From positions 248,001-312,000 of the forward strand of contig KE159638.1 of assembly GCA_000403315.2 (NCBI GenBank): DNA of 64,000 bases. The letters run 5' to 3'. The stretch comes from Lachnospiraceae bacterium A2 (GTDB lineage: Bacteria; Bacillota; Clostridia; Lachnospirales; Lachnospiraceae). Below, piece by piece: positions 17,208 to 25,512 of the stretch. The position numbers and the translations under genes are program-made. How positions within the stretch are numbered: position 1 is the first letter of the stretch; each line of letters opens with the position of its first letter. The notes under the pieces were generated by a model, which was not told where the DNA came from, ran no database searches, and was given only the letters and a program-made list of their open reading frames with translations.

Positions 17208-18542
17208 ATGAAACAAAAATTATTGAAATGGGCAACAGCCTTAACTAGCTGCATTGTGCTTCTGCTATTTTGCGGAATCCATGTACAGGCGGCGGAGTAC
17301 AGTATCGGTACGAATGACAGTTGGGCAGAAGGGAGTACAGAAAAAGAGGGAATTGACTATCGGACATTTACGTTGCCAGCAGCAGGGAGGGTAACCGTAA
17401 CATACCAATCTTATATGTCAAATGGAAGATGCAATTTATATGACAAAGATTTGGTAACAAACTATAAGTATGTGAGAACGAGTGGAAGTACCACGGCTCC
17501 GGCTACAGAACAGTTTAGCATGGATTTGGAGGCAGGGGCATATAGTTTAAAATTATCAGGAGGATATTGGAATGCTGGTGATGATCCATCTAGTTACAGG
17601 GTAAAAGTTTCATTTGTACCTGCACACAATAATGAGAAAGAACCAAATGATGCATTTGAGTCAGCGATGCCACTGGCAAATGGAACATTAATAAAAGGGT
17701 TCCTTTCAGAGGATGACAGTATAGATTTTTACAGATTTTCCATAGGGGAAAGTGCAAATGTAAGAACCACAGTAAGCAGAGATACAATAGGGAGTTATAA
17801 ATTTTCAATCTGGAATTCAGACTTAATTGAAGTAGCTTCTTATACAACAAGCGAGCAGACAAAAGTATGGGAGGAATATCTGGCTCCCGGAACATACTAT
17901 ATAAAAATCAATAAAGATTGGGATGCTACAGGTACTTACATATTAAAATGGGAGGGATTTACTTACGTCAAGGTTATCCAGCTAAAAAAATCAGCCCTGA
18001 CACTGGAAAAAGGGAAATCCTACAGCCTTCTCCAGTCCATTACCCCGGCGAGCGCAAATAATAAGAACATAAAATGGACGTCCGACAATACCTCTGTGGC
18101 AAAAGTAGATTCCCATGGAAAAGTAACTGCTAAAGGGGTTGGGGCTGCCAATATCAAAGCCGCTGCCATGGATGGGAGCCAGGTTGAAGCCACCTGCCAG
18201 GTTGTGGTAAAGCCCGCAAAGACCCAGATCACAGCATGTAAGAAAACAAGGGACAGGAATGTCTATGTAAAAGTCAAAGCCCAGAAAAATGTGTCCGGCA
18301 TCCAGTTCCAGTTAAGCAGGGACAAAAAATTCAAAGGAAGGAAATCCTCCTATTATGCCGGGGCAACCGAAACAAAAGCAACAACGGCAGCCCTCAAAAA
18401 GAGCAAAACGTATTATTTCAGGGCAAGGATGTATATTGATTACGGCGGAAAACGGTACTATGGGGCTTGGAGCCAGGTTAAGAAAGTAAAGACTGGGAAA
18501 AAGAGCAGGCTGTCGGGGAGCTCTTCTTGGAAAGCAGTATAA
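17208..18542 (+). CDS. secreted PPC/Big2 domain protein
   Basis: This is a 444-residue exported protein. ATG 17208 is chosen because AAGGAAGGGAAAG precedes it and a clear signal peptide follows (MKQKLLKWATALTSCIVLLL..., cut near VQA). Two PPC-like beta domains (about 30-120 and 145-245; NEKEPNDAFESA then DSIDFYRF) lead to a Big2 domain (about 255-335) and a basic Fn3-like end (about 340-430). PPC and Big2 modules are non-catalytic wall or carbohydrate-associated units. Its Big2/Fn3 pair resembles the end of the protein at 144, so similar surface proteins flank the kinase-FHA-ABC operon. It may be cargo, substrate or ligand of the system; that is inference. Confidence 0.85.
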   Translation: MKQKLLKWATALTSCIVLLLFCGIHVQAAEYSIGTNDSWAEGSTEKEGIDYRTFTLPAAGRVTVTYQSYMSNGRCNLYDKDLVTNYKYVRTSGSTTAPATEQFSMDLEAGAYSLKLSGGYWNAGDDPSSYRVKVSFVPAHNNEKEPNDAFESAMPLANGTLIKGFLSEDDSIDFYRFSIGESANVRTTVSRDTIGSYKFSIWNSDLIEVASYTTSEQTKVWEEYLAPGTYYIKINKDWDATGTYILKWEGFTYVKVIQLKKSALTLEKGKSYSLLQSITPASANNKNIKWTSDNTSVAKVDSHGKVTAKGVGAANIKAAAMDGSQVEATCQVVVKPAKTQITACKKTRDRNVYVKVKAQKNVSGIQFQLSRDKKFKGRKSSYYAGATETKATTAALKKSKTYYFRARMYIDYGGKRYYGAWSQVKKVKTGKKSRLSGSSSWKAV

Positions 18543-18600
18543 GAGGGAGAGCCGTGAAAGTGTTTTAAGAATTTTTGAAACTCTATAAGCTATGTAGGGA

Positions 18601-18636
18601 TAACATGCCAGCGCATGGAATAGTGTTGGCATGTTA
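18601..18636 (+). terminator. inverted repeat after the PPC/Big2 gene
   Basis: TAACATGCCA (18601-18610) pairs with TGGCATGTTA (18627-18636) as a perfect 10-bp stem. The following AAAAC gives no U-tract on the plus strand, so this may be an operator, a processing site or a weak terminator between the operon and the next secreted-protein gene. Confidence 0.45.
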
Positions 18637-18729
18637 AAACCTATATGTTTAGATGCAAAACATATTAAAGCCTTCTGTTAATGGAATAGTATTTTTCAGG
18701 GAGAACTAAAGAAACAAGGAGAAAAATTT

Positions 18730-19593
18730 ATGAAAAAAAAATTATTATTTACGGCATGTATGTTGTTATTATTTACGGCATTTGTAGGTAATAGTATTCC
18801 AGTGCAAGCGTCAACGGAGTATAAAGTAATTGGAACGAATCCCAATTATCAGACAGTGAAAGAAAGAACAGTAGGAAAAACTACATTTGAATCTACAGGG
18901 AATTATCTTTATGCGATAAAAAATGGAAAACGGACATTATTAGCTTCTGGGCTGGGGTTGGGAAACACTATCTTAACAAATGGTTCAACAGTATACTATG
19001 ACTATTCGTTTATCAATAATAGCCCTTTTTATGTTACTTCAACAGTTTATAGTATACCATCTATTGGGAAGAAAGGTAAAAAACTGTTTTCTGTGAAAGA
19101 TGTTGAACCTATCTGTTTTCATGGTTATTATAGCGGAAAAATATACTATGGACAAGGCGAATTATATAGAGAGAAATTTTGCAGTTACAGCATTAAAAGT
19201 GGGAAAAGGAGAAAGATAGCAGGTAAAGATGCTGGAGGGATAAAACAATTTGGGCAATATTTTTATCTAATTCCATCGGAGGGGGAGTATTGGCCAATTA
19301 CATTTCGCGTCTATAATGCGAAAACTGGAAAGTTAAAAACAATAAGTAAAAAGATGTTAAACAATGATATTATTTCCAATTCAGTATACTATGTAGAATC
19401 TAAATCAAGTGAGGGCACGAGCGGAATAAATGGAAGGAGGTATTTTGATATTGCAGTAAAAAAGTGCAGACTGAATGGCAGCAATAAGAAAACGTTAGTA
19501 AAGGATTTAAGAATAACAGGCGTTAAAAAAATCAGGAAGAATTCTATTACATATTATGATGTAAACGGGAAGGAAAAAACAAAAAGGTTCTAA
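18730..19593 (+). CDS. secreted protein of unknown function with beta-propeller-like repeats
   Basis: This 287-residue protein is read from ATG 18730 after AACAAGGAG. The signal peptide is clear (MKKKLLFTACMLLLFTAF..., cut near VQA). The mature part is Tyr-, Lys- and Ser-rich with repeated short strands such as NYLYAIKNGKR, GKIYYGQGELYR, SIKSGKRRKI and NAKTGKLKTI, the style of DUF5050 or propeller-type repeats. No catalytic motif is visible. Base composition is more AT-rich than in the kinase operon. Confidence 0.75.
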   Translation: MKKKLLFTACMLLLFTAFVGNSIPVQASTEYKVIGTNPNYQTVKERTVGKTTFESTGNYLYAIKNGKRTLLASGLGLGNTILTNGSTVYYDYSFINNSPFYVTSTVYSIPSIGKKGKKLFSVKDVEPICFHGYYSGKIYYGQGELYREKFCSYSIKSGKRRKIAGKDAGGIKQFGQYFYLIPSEGEYWPITFRVYNAKTGKLKTISKKMLNNDIISNSVYYVESKSSEGTSGINGRRYFDIAVKKCRLNGSNKKTLVKDLRITGVKKIRKNSITYYDVNGKEKTKRF

Positions 19594-19637
19594 ATACTAT
19601 TGATAATCATAACAGTGAAAGGATAGGAAAGTATCTT

Positions 19638-20363
19638 ATGAAACATCTATTAAACAAAGAGAATAAAAATTCCAAGCATTTATGGCAAAAAACAGCGCTA
19701 TTCTTCATGATAGGTTTCCTTTTTACAGCGGCAGCTTTCCCGATAACATCACAGGCAGCATCCGCAAAGTGGAAAAAAGCCTGCAAAGCCTACAATACGT
19801 GGCTTTCCAAAAATAATTCCAAATTTACAGCAAAAGAATTTGATTTCAGCACGAAGAACACAGAAAACTATAAAAAGGCAGACCGTTTCATGATTGTAGA
19901 TTTAGACAAAAATGGTGTGCCGGAGTTGGTTGTTACCCATCCAGTTGCCTATAAATCAGATAATATTTACGTTTATACTTATAAATCTGGAAAAGTGGCA
20001 CAGGCCAAGGACACTTTTGGAAGGAAGGGGGAAACGGCTGCTGTCAGCATAAATTGCCAAGCTTCTGGAGGGTATGAAGTATATAAATGCAGGAAAAAGC
20101 ATCTTCATGTTGTCTGGAATGGTGGAATGGATGGGACGGAAGAAACGGTATATACATTGAGCAAAGGAAAATTAAAACAGTATGCAAAGGCAAATGAGGT
20201 AGATATTTCAGGCGGGCAGAATTCGGATTATTTTTCCTATATGCTTAATGGCAAGGAAGTGACGAGCAAGAAATATAAGTCATTTACTAAAAAATGCGGA
20301 AATAGCAGTGGTGGTTTCGTATCAAATACGAAAGCAAACCGCAAGAAATACCTGAAAGGATAA
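19638..20363 (+). CDS. secreted protein with a calcium-loop-like motif
   Basis: This 241-residue protein has a signal peptide (after GFLFTAAAFPITSQAAS) and an RBS GAAAGGATAGG. Residues about 90-105 read IVDLDKNGVPELVVTHP, an EF-hand or dockerin-like Asp-rich loop often found in secreted proteins of unknown function from gut Clostridia. The rest is Lys/Tyr-rich without recognisable enzyme motifs. It sits between two other exported-protein genes. Confidence 0.75.
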   Translation: MKHLLNKENKNSKHLWQKTALFFMIGFLFTAAAFPITSQAASAKWKKACKAYNTWLSKNNSKFTAKEFDFSTKNTENYKKADRFMIVDLDKNGVPELVVTHPVAYKSDNIYVYTYKSGKVAQAKDTFGRKGETAAVSINCQASGGYEVYKCRKKHLHVVWNGGMDGTEETVYTLSKGKLKQYAKANEVDISGGQNSDYFSYMLNGKEVTSKKYKSFTKKCGNSSGGFVSNTKANRKKYLKG

Positions 20364-20370
20364 AAAACAC

Positions 20371-21036
20371 ATGAAAAACAACAACCAAGGAAAACTGCTT
20401 ACCATCGCCCTGGGCGTCATCCTGGCAATTTCCGCAGGCGTGCTGGCATACCTGGCAGTCAGCACAAAACCGCCCAAATTGTCCGAGGAAAAAATGCAGA
20501 AGGCCGCAGAAGCAGCAGAAGCCGCGAAAAAAGAAAACATCTCCCAGGCAGAAAGAACCGAAGAGGAGGACGGGGAACCAGAGCCCATGGCAAAATCCAT
20601 CAAATCATTCCAGTTAACAGCAGGCACATCTTCCCTGTCTGGTTCAGCTTCTGCAAATGGGGAGCAGGAAGCAGATTCTGATGAGAAAGACGATGAAGAT
20701 TCCGGTGAAGATGAGGAAGACGATGCAGAAAACAGTTATCTGTGCGCATACAGTTCCGACCGCCTGATGACAGAAGAAGACGTCCAGGAACTGCAGCAGG
20801 GAACTTATGCAGATTTGCCCCAGGGCAAAGGCATTATCCGGATGGTGGTAAACGAACTATACGCCAAATACGGCTACCAGTTCGGCAACGAGGAAATCCA
20901 GGCATATTTCAACCAGAAGGAATGGTATCAGGATATCCCCACAAGGAACACCGACATGAATGACGTTATCAAGAAAATGACAGATACAGAGCGGGCAAAT
21001 GTAGAGTTCCTGTCCCCATACATAGAAGAGGAGTAA
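20371..21036 (+). CDS. membrane-anchored YARHG-domain protein
   Basis: This 221-residue protein begins 7 nt after the preceding gene. One N-terminal helix (about 9-30) is followed by an Ala/Glu-rich stretch and a strongly acidic linker (about 90-120; DEKDDEDSGEDEEDD). The C-terminal 90 residues carry a YARHG-like domain (NELYAKYGYQFGNEEIQAYF then NQKEWYQ), a small extracellular module of unknown function. Four zinc-ribbon membrane proteins follow in the same direction. Confidence 0.82.
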   Translation: MKNNNQGKLLTIALGVILAISAGVLAYLAVSTKPPKLSEEKMQKAAEAAEAAKKENISQAERTEEEDGEPEPMAKSIKSFQLTAGTSSLSGSASANGEQEADSDEKDDEDSGEDEEDDAENSYLCAYSSDRLMTEEDVQELQQGTYADLPQGKGIIRMVVNELYAKYGYQFGNEEIQAYFNQKEWYQDIPTRNTDMNDVIKKMTDTERANVEFLSPYIEEE

Positions 21037-21039
21037 AAA

Positions 21040-21759
21040 ATGTTTTGTAGGAAATGCGGAATGAAATTAAACGATGGGGAAACGATATGCCCCCAATGCG
21101 GACAGGCTACCAGCAGGGGCAAGCTAGAAAATAGCACACAGCAAGACAGTCCCCAAGGGCAGTCCTTTCCGCCGAAAGACCAGAATATTTATCTCCAAGG
21201 CCAGTCCTACCAGCCCCAGCAGGGCAATCCCCAGCCATATCAGCCCCAACAGGGTTATCCCAGCCAGCAAGGCAATGCCCAAGGCCAGCCTTACCAGCCC
21301 AATCCAGTCCAGCAGGCAGAGCCCTGGCTGCAAAACTGGGTTATAACCCATCAGTTGGACAAAGGCCACGCCATAGGGATTACAGGGTGCGTGATACTGT
21401 TTCTTTCTATCTTCATGACACTGGTTTATACATCTGGTTTAGGGGAGTATGAAAAGGCGACGTTACAGCAATATTTCACGGAGGTTATGGATCGGCCGTC
21501 ATTGGTGCCAGTGATGGGAATTTGCACCATAGCGGCGGCAGCGCTGTTTTTTTGCAATAAGGTAACGCCAGGGACGGCGGTTGGCATAGTGGGAGCAATT
21601 ACGGGGCTCGGCGGATTGTTTTCCGCATGGGCGTACATTGCAGAAACAGAATATGCCGCTATGATGCATACAGGCATTGGAGGGTATATGGTGATGGCTG
21701 GCACAATTCTTGTACTGGTTCCGCAGATCAGGAAATCCAGTAAACAAAACCATGGTTAA
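21040..21759 (+). CDS. zinc-ribbon membrane protein (1)
   Basis: This 239-residue protein starts 3 nt after the YARHG gene. It has an N-terminal zinc ribbon (MFCRKCGMKLNDGETICPQC: C3, C6, C17, C20), a Gln/Pro/Tyr-rich repeat linker (about 30-100; QPYQPQQGYPSQQGN type) and a hydrophobic C-terminal half with about four helices. The zinc ribbon is cytosolic by topology. Function unknown. The same zinc-ribbon plus linker plus membrane layout recurs in the next three genes. Confidence 0.8.
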   Translation: MFCRKCGMKLNDGETICPQCGQATSRGKLENSTQQDSPQGQSFPPKDQNIYLQGQSYQPQQGNPQPYQPQQGYPSQQGNAQGQPYQPNPVQQAEPWLQNWVITHQLDKGHAIGITGCVILFLSIFMTLVYTSGLGEYEKATLQQYFTEVMDRPSLVPVMGICTIAAAALFFCNKVTPGTAVGIVGAITGLGGLFSAWAYIAETEYAAMMHTGIGGYMVMAGTILVLVPQIRKSSKQNHG

Positions 21760-21767
21760 GGGAGGAA

Positions 21768-23264
21768 ATGCTTTTGGAAGGAACAAATAACAATACAAAT
21801 GGGATTATCTGCCCCAAATGCGGGGCAGTAAATGTAGAAGACGCCCGGTTCTGCGAAAGCTGCGGCACAGATTTAGGGACTGCGGCAGGGGGTGCAGGGC
21901 AGCAAAATATTCCGTTGGGAGTAAATCCCCAAGCCCAAAACAGCCAGTACGGAAACGCAGTCCCCAGCCAAAGCGCTGGGCAGGATAACACAGCTCCCAG
22001 CCAAAATTTAGGGCAGGGCAGCATGGTTTCCAGCCATGGCTACGGGCAGGGCGGCTCTGTATCCGGCCCATATGGGAGCATGCCCAGCCAGCCCCAGCCA
22101 GCAGTAAAAAAGCCCGTCCCCAAATGGGTGCCAGTCTTAATAGCAGAAGCCGCATTACTTGCGCTGTCTGTTTATGGAAATACTGTGGTCCTAAAAAACA
22201 GCAAAACCCCAGAGCAGGCAGCGGAAACATTTTTTGTACATATTGCCAACGGCGACTGGGAGGAAGGCTATGCCCAACTGGACGCAGAGGATTCAGAATT
22301 TATCAATGCCAAAATGTTTGCGGAATTGCATAAGCAGGACAGCCTTGGCATTGTGACGAATTACCAGTTCAATGCCAGCTACAATAGCCAAGCCATGGAT
22401 GAAATTTCCCAAAACCTGTATGACTGGGCAGAGGAGTGGGGGATTGACGAATACATGGGGCAGGAAAGCGGCTCAACCTCTTTGGAAAAAGCAGTGCAGA
22501 TTGATTACCGGGTGAAAGGGGACACTGAAAACAGTTCTTACCCAATCATATTGAACCAGACCCCGGAAGGCTGGAAGGTATGGACGTCTAACCATATCTG
22601 CAAGGATTATTATGTGTATGTTCCGGCAGGTGCCAGCGCCACGTTGGATGGGATTGCCTTAGGGGAAAACTATAAAGTAAAAGAAGGGGAAGAAGGATAC
22701 CAGGAAGACAGTTCCATAGACAGTTATTCCATCCCCCAGATTTTTTATGGCTCCCATGAAATAAAAATTACCATGGAAGACATGGAGGACGTAACAGAAC
22801 GGTTTAGCATTAACTATGGCAATTCTTCTTATTGGAAAGAGAGCATGGAGTTAAAAGAGGAAATCCGTGACAGCCTGATCCAAAAAGCAGGGGAAAATAT
22901 GCGCAAGATTTACGGCGCAGCTTTGGCAGGGAAGAATTTTAAAACCATAGAAGGCTTATTTTCCGCAGATGGGGAACGCAGGAAAGAGATCAAAGAATCC
23001 TATGATTCCCTGATGGCGGAACTCAACGAAGGAAACGACATTACCACAAGGATTGCATTTCAGGACATCACAGGCGTATCCCAAGGCTCCGGCAAAACAG
23101 TAGGCCTTACGTTTTCTTATATCAGGGAGTATAAGTATAAAGGCTGGTTTGGAGAGTGGTCAGATGAGCAGGACGATGGGAGCAGCGAGCTGGAGTTTTA
23201 TTTTGCAAAGGAAAACGGGGAATGGGTCCAGACGAACTTAGGGTGTGAAAACTTATATTGGTAA
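21768..23264 (+). CDS. zinc-ribbon membrane protein (2), TcaA/YvbJ-like
   Basis: This 498-residue protein reads from ATG 21768 after GGGAGG. It has a zinc ribbon (ICPKCGAVNVEDARFCESCG), a Gln/Ser/Gly-rich linker, one helix at about 122-145 (VPVLIAEAALLALSV) and a large outer region. That region begins with an NTF2-like segment (EQAAETFFVHIANGDWEEGY) and continues with a PEGA/TcaA-like beta module (about 280-345; YYVYVPAGASATLDG). Zinc-ribbon proteins of this layout, such as TcaA in staphylococci, are linked to cell-wall and glycopeptide responses; extending that role here is inference. Confidence 0.82.
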   Translation: MLLEGTNNNTNGIICPKCGAVNVEDARFCESCGTDLGTAAGGAGQQNIPLGVNPQAQNSQYGNAVPSQSAGQDNTAPSQNLGQGSMVSSHGYGQGGSVSGPYGSMPSQPQPAVKKPVPKWVPVLIAEAALLALSVYGNTVVLKNSKTPEQAAETFFVHIANGDWEEGYAQLDAEDSEFINAKMFAELHKQDSLGIVTNYQFNASYNSQAMDEISQNLYDWAEEWGIDEYMGQESGSTSLEKAVQIDYRVKGDTENSSYPIILNQTPEGWKVWTSNHICKDYYVYVPAGASATLDGIALGENYKVKEGEEGYQEDSSIDSYSIPQIFYGSHEIKITMEDMEDVTERFSINYGNSSYWKESMELKEEIRDSLIQKAGENMRKIYGAALAGKNFKTIEGLFSADGERRKEIKESYDSLMAELNEGNDITTRIAFQDITGVSQGSGKTVGLTFSYIREYKYKGWFGEWSDEQDDGSSELEFYFAKENGEWVQTNLGCENLYW

Positions 23265-23290
23265 AGGCAAAAGAGGAAGGAGAAAAGAAT

Positions 23291-24265
23291 ATGAGTAAAT
23301 TTTGTACGAAATGTGGGCGGCCTGTCCCAGAAGGAGGGATTTGCTCCTGTCAGCTTCAGGCAGGGGGACAGGCGCAGACGCCGCCAAACCAGAACAGCAA
23401 TGGATCCCAACAGGGAAGCCAGCCATTCCAGGGTCAGCAGCAGGGAAGCCAGCCGTTCCAGGGTCAGCAGCAGGGAAGCCAGCCGTTCCAGGGGCAGCAA
23501 TTTCAGGGGCAGCAGGGAAGCCAGCCATTTAACGGCCAGCAATACAAGGAACAGGCATCGGCGTTTGCCCAAAATTTCTTTGGGAAACTGCTGTATTTAA
23601 TCAAACGCCCGGTAGAAGCTGGCACAAACCTTATTTTGGAAGCCAACATTAAGACAGCCCTTTTGCTGCTGGCAGCCCAGGGGCTTTGCAGCGCGCTTTT
23701 TGCTATGGCAGCGGCAGGGAAGGTATCCGGGTATATTCAGGCGGCTTCCGGTCTGGCAAATGAGATATCTTCCGGCCTGGGAAATGTTGTGGCAGGAGCC
23801 ATGGGTATGCCATATTTCCGGATTTTCCTTGTGACAGTGGCATTTTCCATGGTTCTGTCCTGCATATTGGCGCTTATGCTGCTGTTAGGGCACATGGCGT
23901 TGAAAATACCGGTTTCTTTCCAGCAGATGCTATCTGCAGCGGCCATCCGCAGTGCAGTGCTGTGCCCGGCCATCCTGTTGTCCTTGGTAGTATTTGAACT
24001 GACGGCCCCGGCAGGGATTGCCTTATTCCTCTTGATTAATATCTGGGGTTTTACGGCAATGGCAGTGACGATGTCTAATTTTGTCCATAAGGAAAAACGG
24101 GATATGTTTGTGCTGGCGGTAAGCGTCGTAAACCTGCTGTTTGTATTTGCTGCACTGTTAGTGTTTTCAAAAATTTGGACGTTATATTTGCCTGATTTAA
24201 TCAGGGCGGGGATAAAAAGCATGGGAGATGCATCCATGCTGGAGCTGATAGATGAATTCCTCTAA
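23291..24265 (+). CDS. zinc-ribbon membrane protein (3), Yip1-like
   Basis: This 324-residue protein uses ATG 23291 (AAGAGGAAGGAG upstream). The N-terminus has a zinc ribbon (MSKFCTKCGRPVPEGGICSC), then QQGSQPFQG repeats (about 38-85), then about five to six membrane helices from residue 120 on, in a pattern like Yip1/YIP1-domain proteins. No catalytic motif is seen. Context suggests a membrane partner of the adjoining zinc-ribbon proteins. Confidence 0.8.
   Translation: MSKFCTKCGRPVPEGGICSCQLQAGGQAQTPPNQNSNGSQQGSQPFQGQQQGSQPFQGQQQGSQPFQGQQFQGQQGSQPFNGQQYKEQASAFAQNFFGKLLYLIKRPVEAGTNLILEANIKTALLLLAAQGLCSALFAMAAAGKVSGYIQAASGLANEISSGLGNVVAGAMGMPYFRIFLVTVAFSMVLSCILALMLLLGHMALKIPVSFQQMLSAAAIRSAVLCPAILLSLVVFELTAPAGIALFLLINIWGFTAMAVTMSNFVHKEKRDMFVLAVSVVNLLFVFAALLVFSKIWTLYLPDLIRAGIKSMGDASMLELIDEFL
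23411..23500 (+). repeat. 30-bp tandem repeat, three full copies
   Basis: Units starting at 23411, 23441 and 23471 (CAGGGAAGCCAGCCGTTCCA and on) are nearly identical, and a shortened fourth copy ends near 23530. Each unit encodes QGSQPFQGQQ. The in-frame length allows expansion or contraction. Confidence 0.85.
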
Positions 24266-24325
24266 AGGGCTCCGCCCTGTCCATGGCGTTGCCTGATATA
24301 TGCTTTAGAAAGGAAAGAATGAAAG

Positions 24326-25501
24326 ATGAAATTATGCCCAAAATGTGGCAGCCAATATGCAGATGGCAATATGTTCTGTGAAATATGCGGCTCAAAGCTA
24401 ATTCCCCAGATGCCTCCCGGCCAGGGGCTGGAAAAAAAGAAAATAAACCCGTTGTTCCTGGCAATTCCCATAGCCATAATCTTGCTAATAGCAGCTTTGG
24501 TTTTCCTGTTCCGGGATGAACTGCCATTTGGCAAAAAGGATCCGTCCTCACAGGAAACAGTGCAGCAGGAATCCCAAAGTTCCCCAAAAGCAGGTTCAGA
24601 GAATGGCTCCCCACAAGATTCCGGGAAAGAAGATGCAGGCGGGGAAGCAGAAGTTTCCGGGCAAAACAGCTTGGAAGGAGAAAAACCTGCCTCTGGGGAA
24701 GAAACTGAAAGCCAGGAAAATTCTTCCGGGAAAGAATCCAGCAGCCCGGAAGATGCTTCCTACGCAGATTCTGATATTAACGGCGTAGACAACGCCTATG
24801 TGCAGGTAATGGGCACAGTTGCCCAGAAAAACAGCAAATACATCCTAAAGCTGCAGGAACCATCTTCCGTTTGCGCCTATAATGCCGAGGATGATATTAT
24901 CCAAAAGAAAAAGGTAAAAAATCTTACCCTTGACGCAGGCAGCATGGAGGAGTATCTTGGAGATACCGTGGAAATCAAAGGGAAACTGTCTGCAGATTTT
25001 GACGGCAATTTTTCCCTGCAGCCCGTAAAAACAGAGGTACTGCAAAAAGCCAAAGAGGAAATAGAATCCAAGGTACGCTACCAGCTTATTCAGGCAGACG
25101 TCACGTGGGAAGAAGCATTTTCTGACTGCATCAGCCGCGGAGGGGCGCTTGCCCAAATTAATTCCGAAGAAGAATTCCAGAAGGTAACGGCTATGATAGA
25201 GGAGCAGGATATGCAGAATGTCCATTTCTATTTAGGGGGAAGGCGCAACACAGACAGCCGGGAATATTACTGGGCAGATGCTGCCAACCGCCTGGAAGGG
25301 GAACTGTTAAACCCGGAAGGGGATTCTTGGGCAGCGGCCCATTGGATGGAAAATGAGCCCAGCTTCACGTCAGAAGGCGACATGGAACTTTACATGAACC
25401 TGATATACTATAAGGGAAGCTGGGTGCTTAATGACGTGCCCTTGGACATTACCCAATATTATCCCGGAAAAACAGGGTATATTTGTAGGTTTGATGAATA
25501 A
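24326..25501 (+). CDS. zinc-ribbon membrane protein (4) with C-type-lectin-like domain
   Basis: This 391-residue protein starts at ATG 24326. It has a zinc ribbon (LCPKCGSQYADGNMFCEICG), a helix at about 44-66 (FLAIPIAIILLIAALVFLF), and a long Ser/Glu/Gly-rich spacer to about 150. A beta segment (about 155-250) precedes a C-type-lectin-like fold at the end (about 255-391; TWEEAFSDCISRGGALAQIN, FYLGGRR, YWADAA, WMENEP, GYICRF). Such folds in bacteria usually bind protein or glycan ligands. This is an outward-facing binding receptor tied to a cytosolic zinc ribbon. Confidence 0.85.
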   Translation: MKLCPKCGSQYADGNMFCEICGSKLIPQMPPGQGLEKKKINPLFLAIPIAIILLIAALVFLFRDELPFGKKDPSSQETVQQESQSSPKAGSENGSPQDSGKEDAGGEAEVSGQNSLEGEKPASGEETESQENSSGKESSSPEDASYADSDINGVDNAYVQVMGTVAQKNSKYILKLQEPSSVCAYNAEDDIIQKKKVKNLTLDAGSMEEYLGDTVEIKGKLSADFDGNFSLQPVKTEVLQKAKEEIESKVRYQLIQADVTWEEAFSDCISRGGALAQINSEEEFQKVTAMIEEQDMQNVHFYLGGRRNTDSREYYWADAANRLEGELLNPEGDSWAAAHWMENEPSFTSEGDMELYMNLIYYKGSWVLNDVPLDITQYYPGKTGYICRFDE

Positions 25502-25512
25502 GGGAGGGTCTG

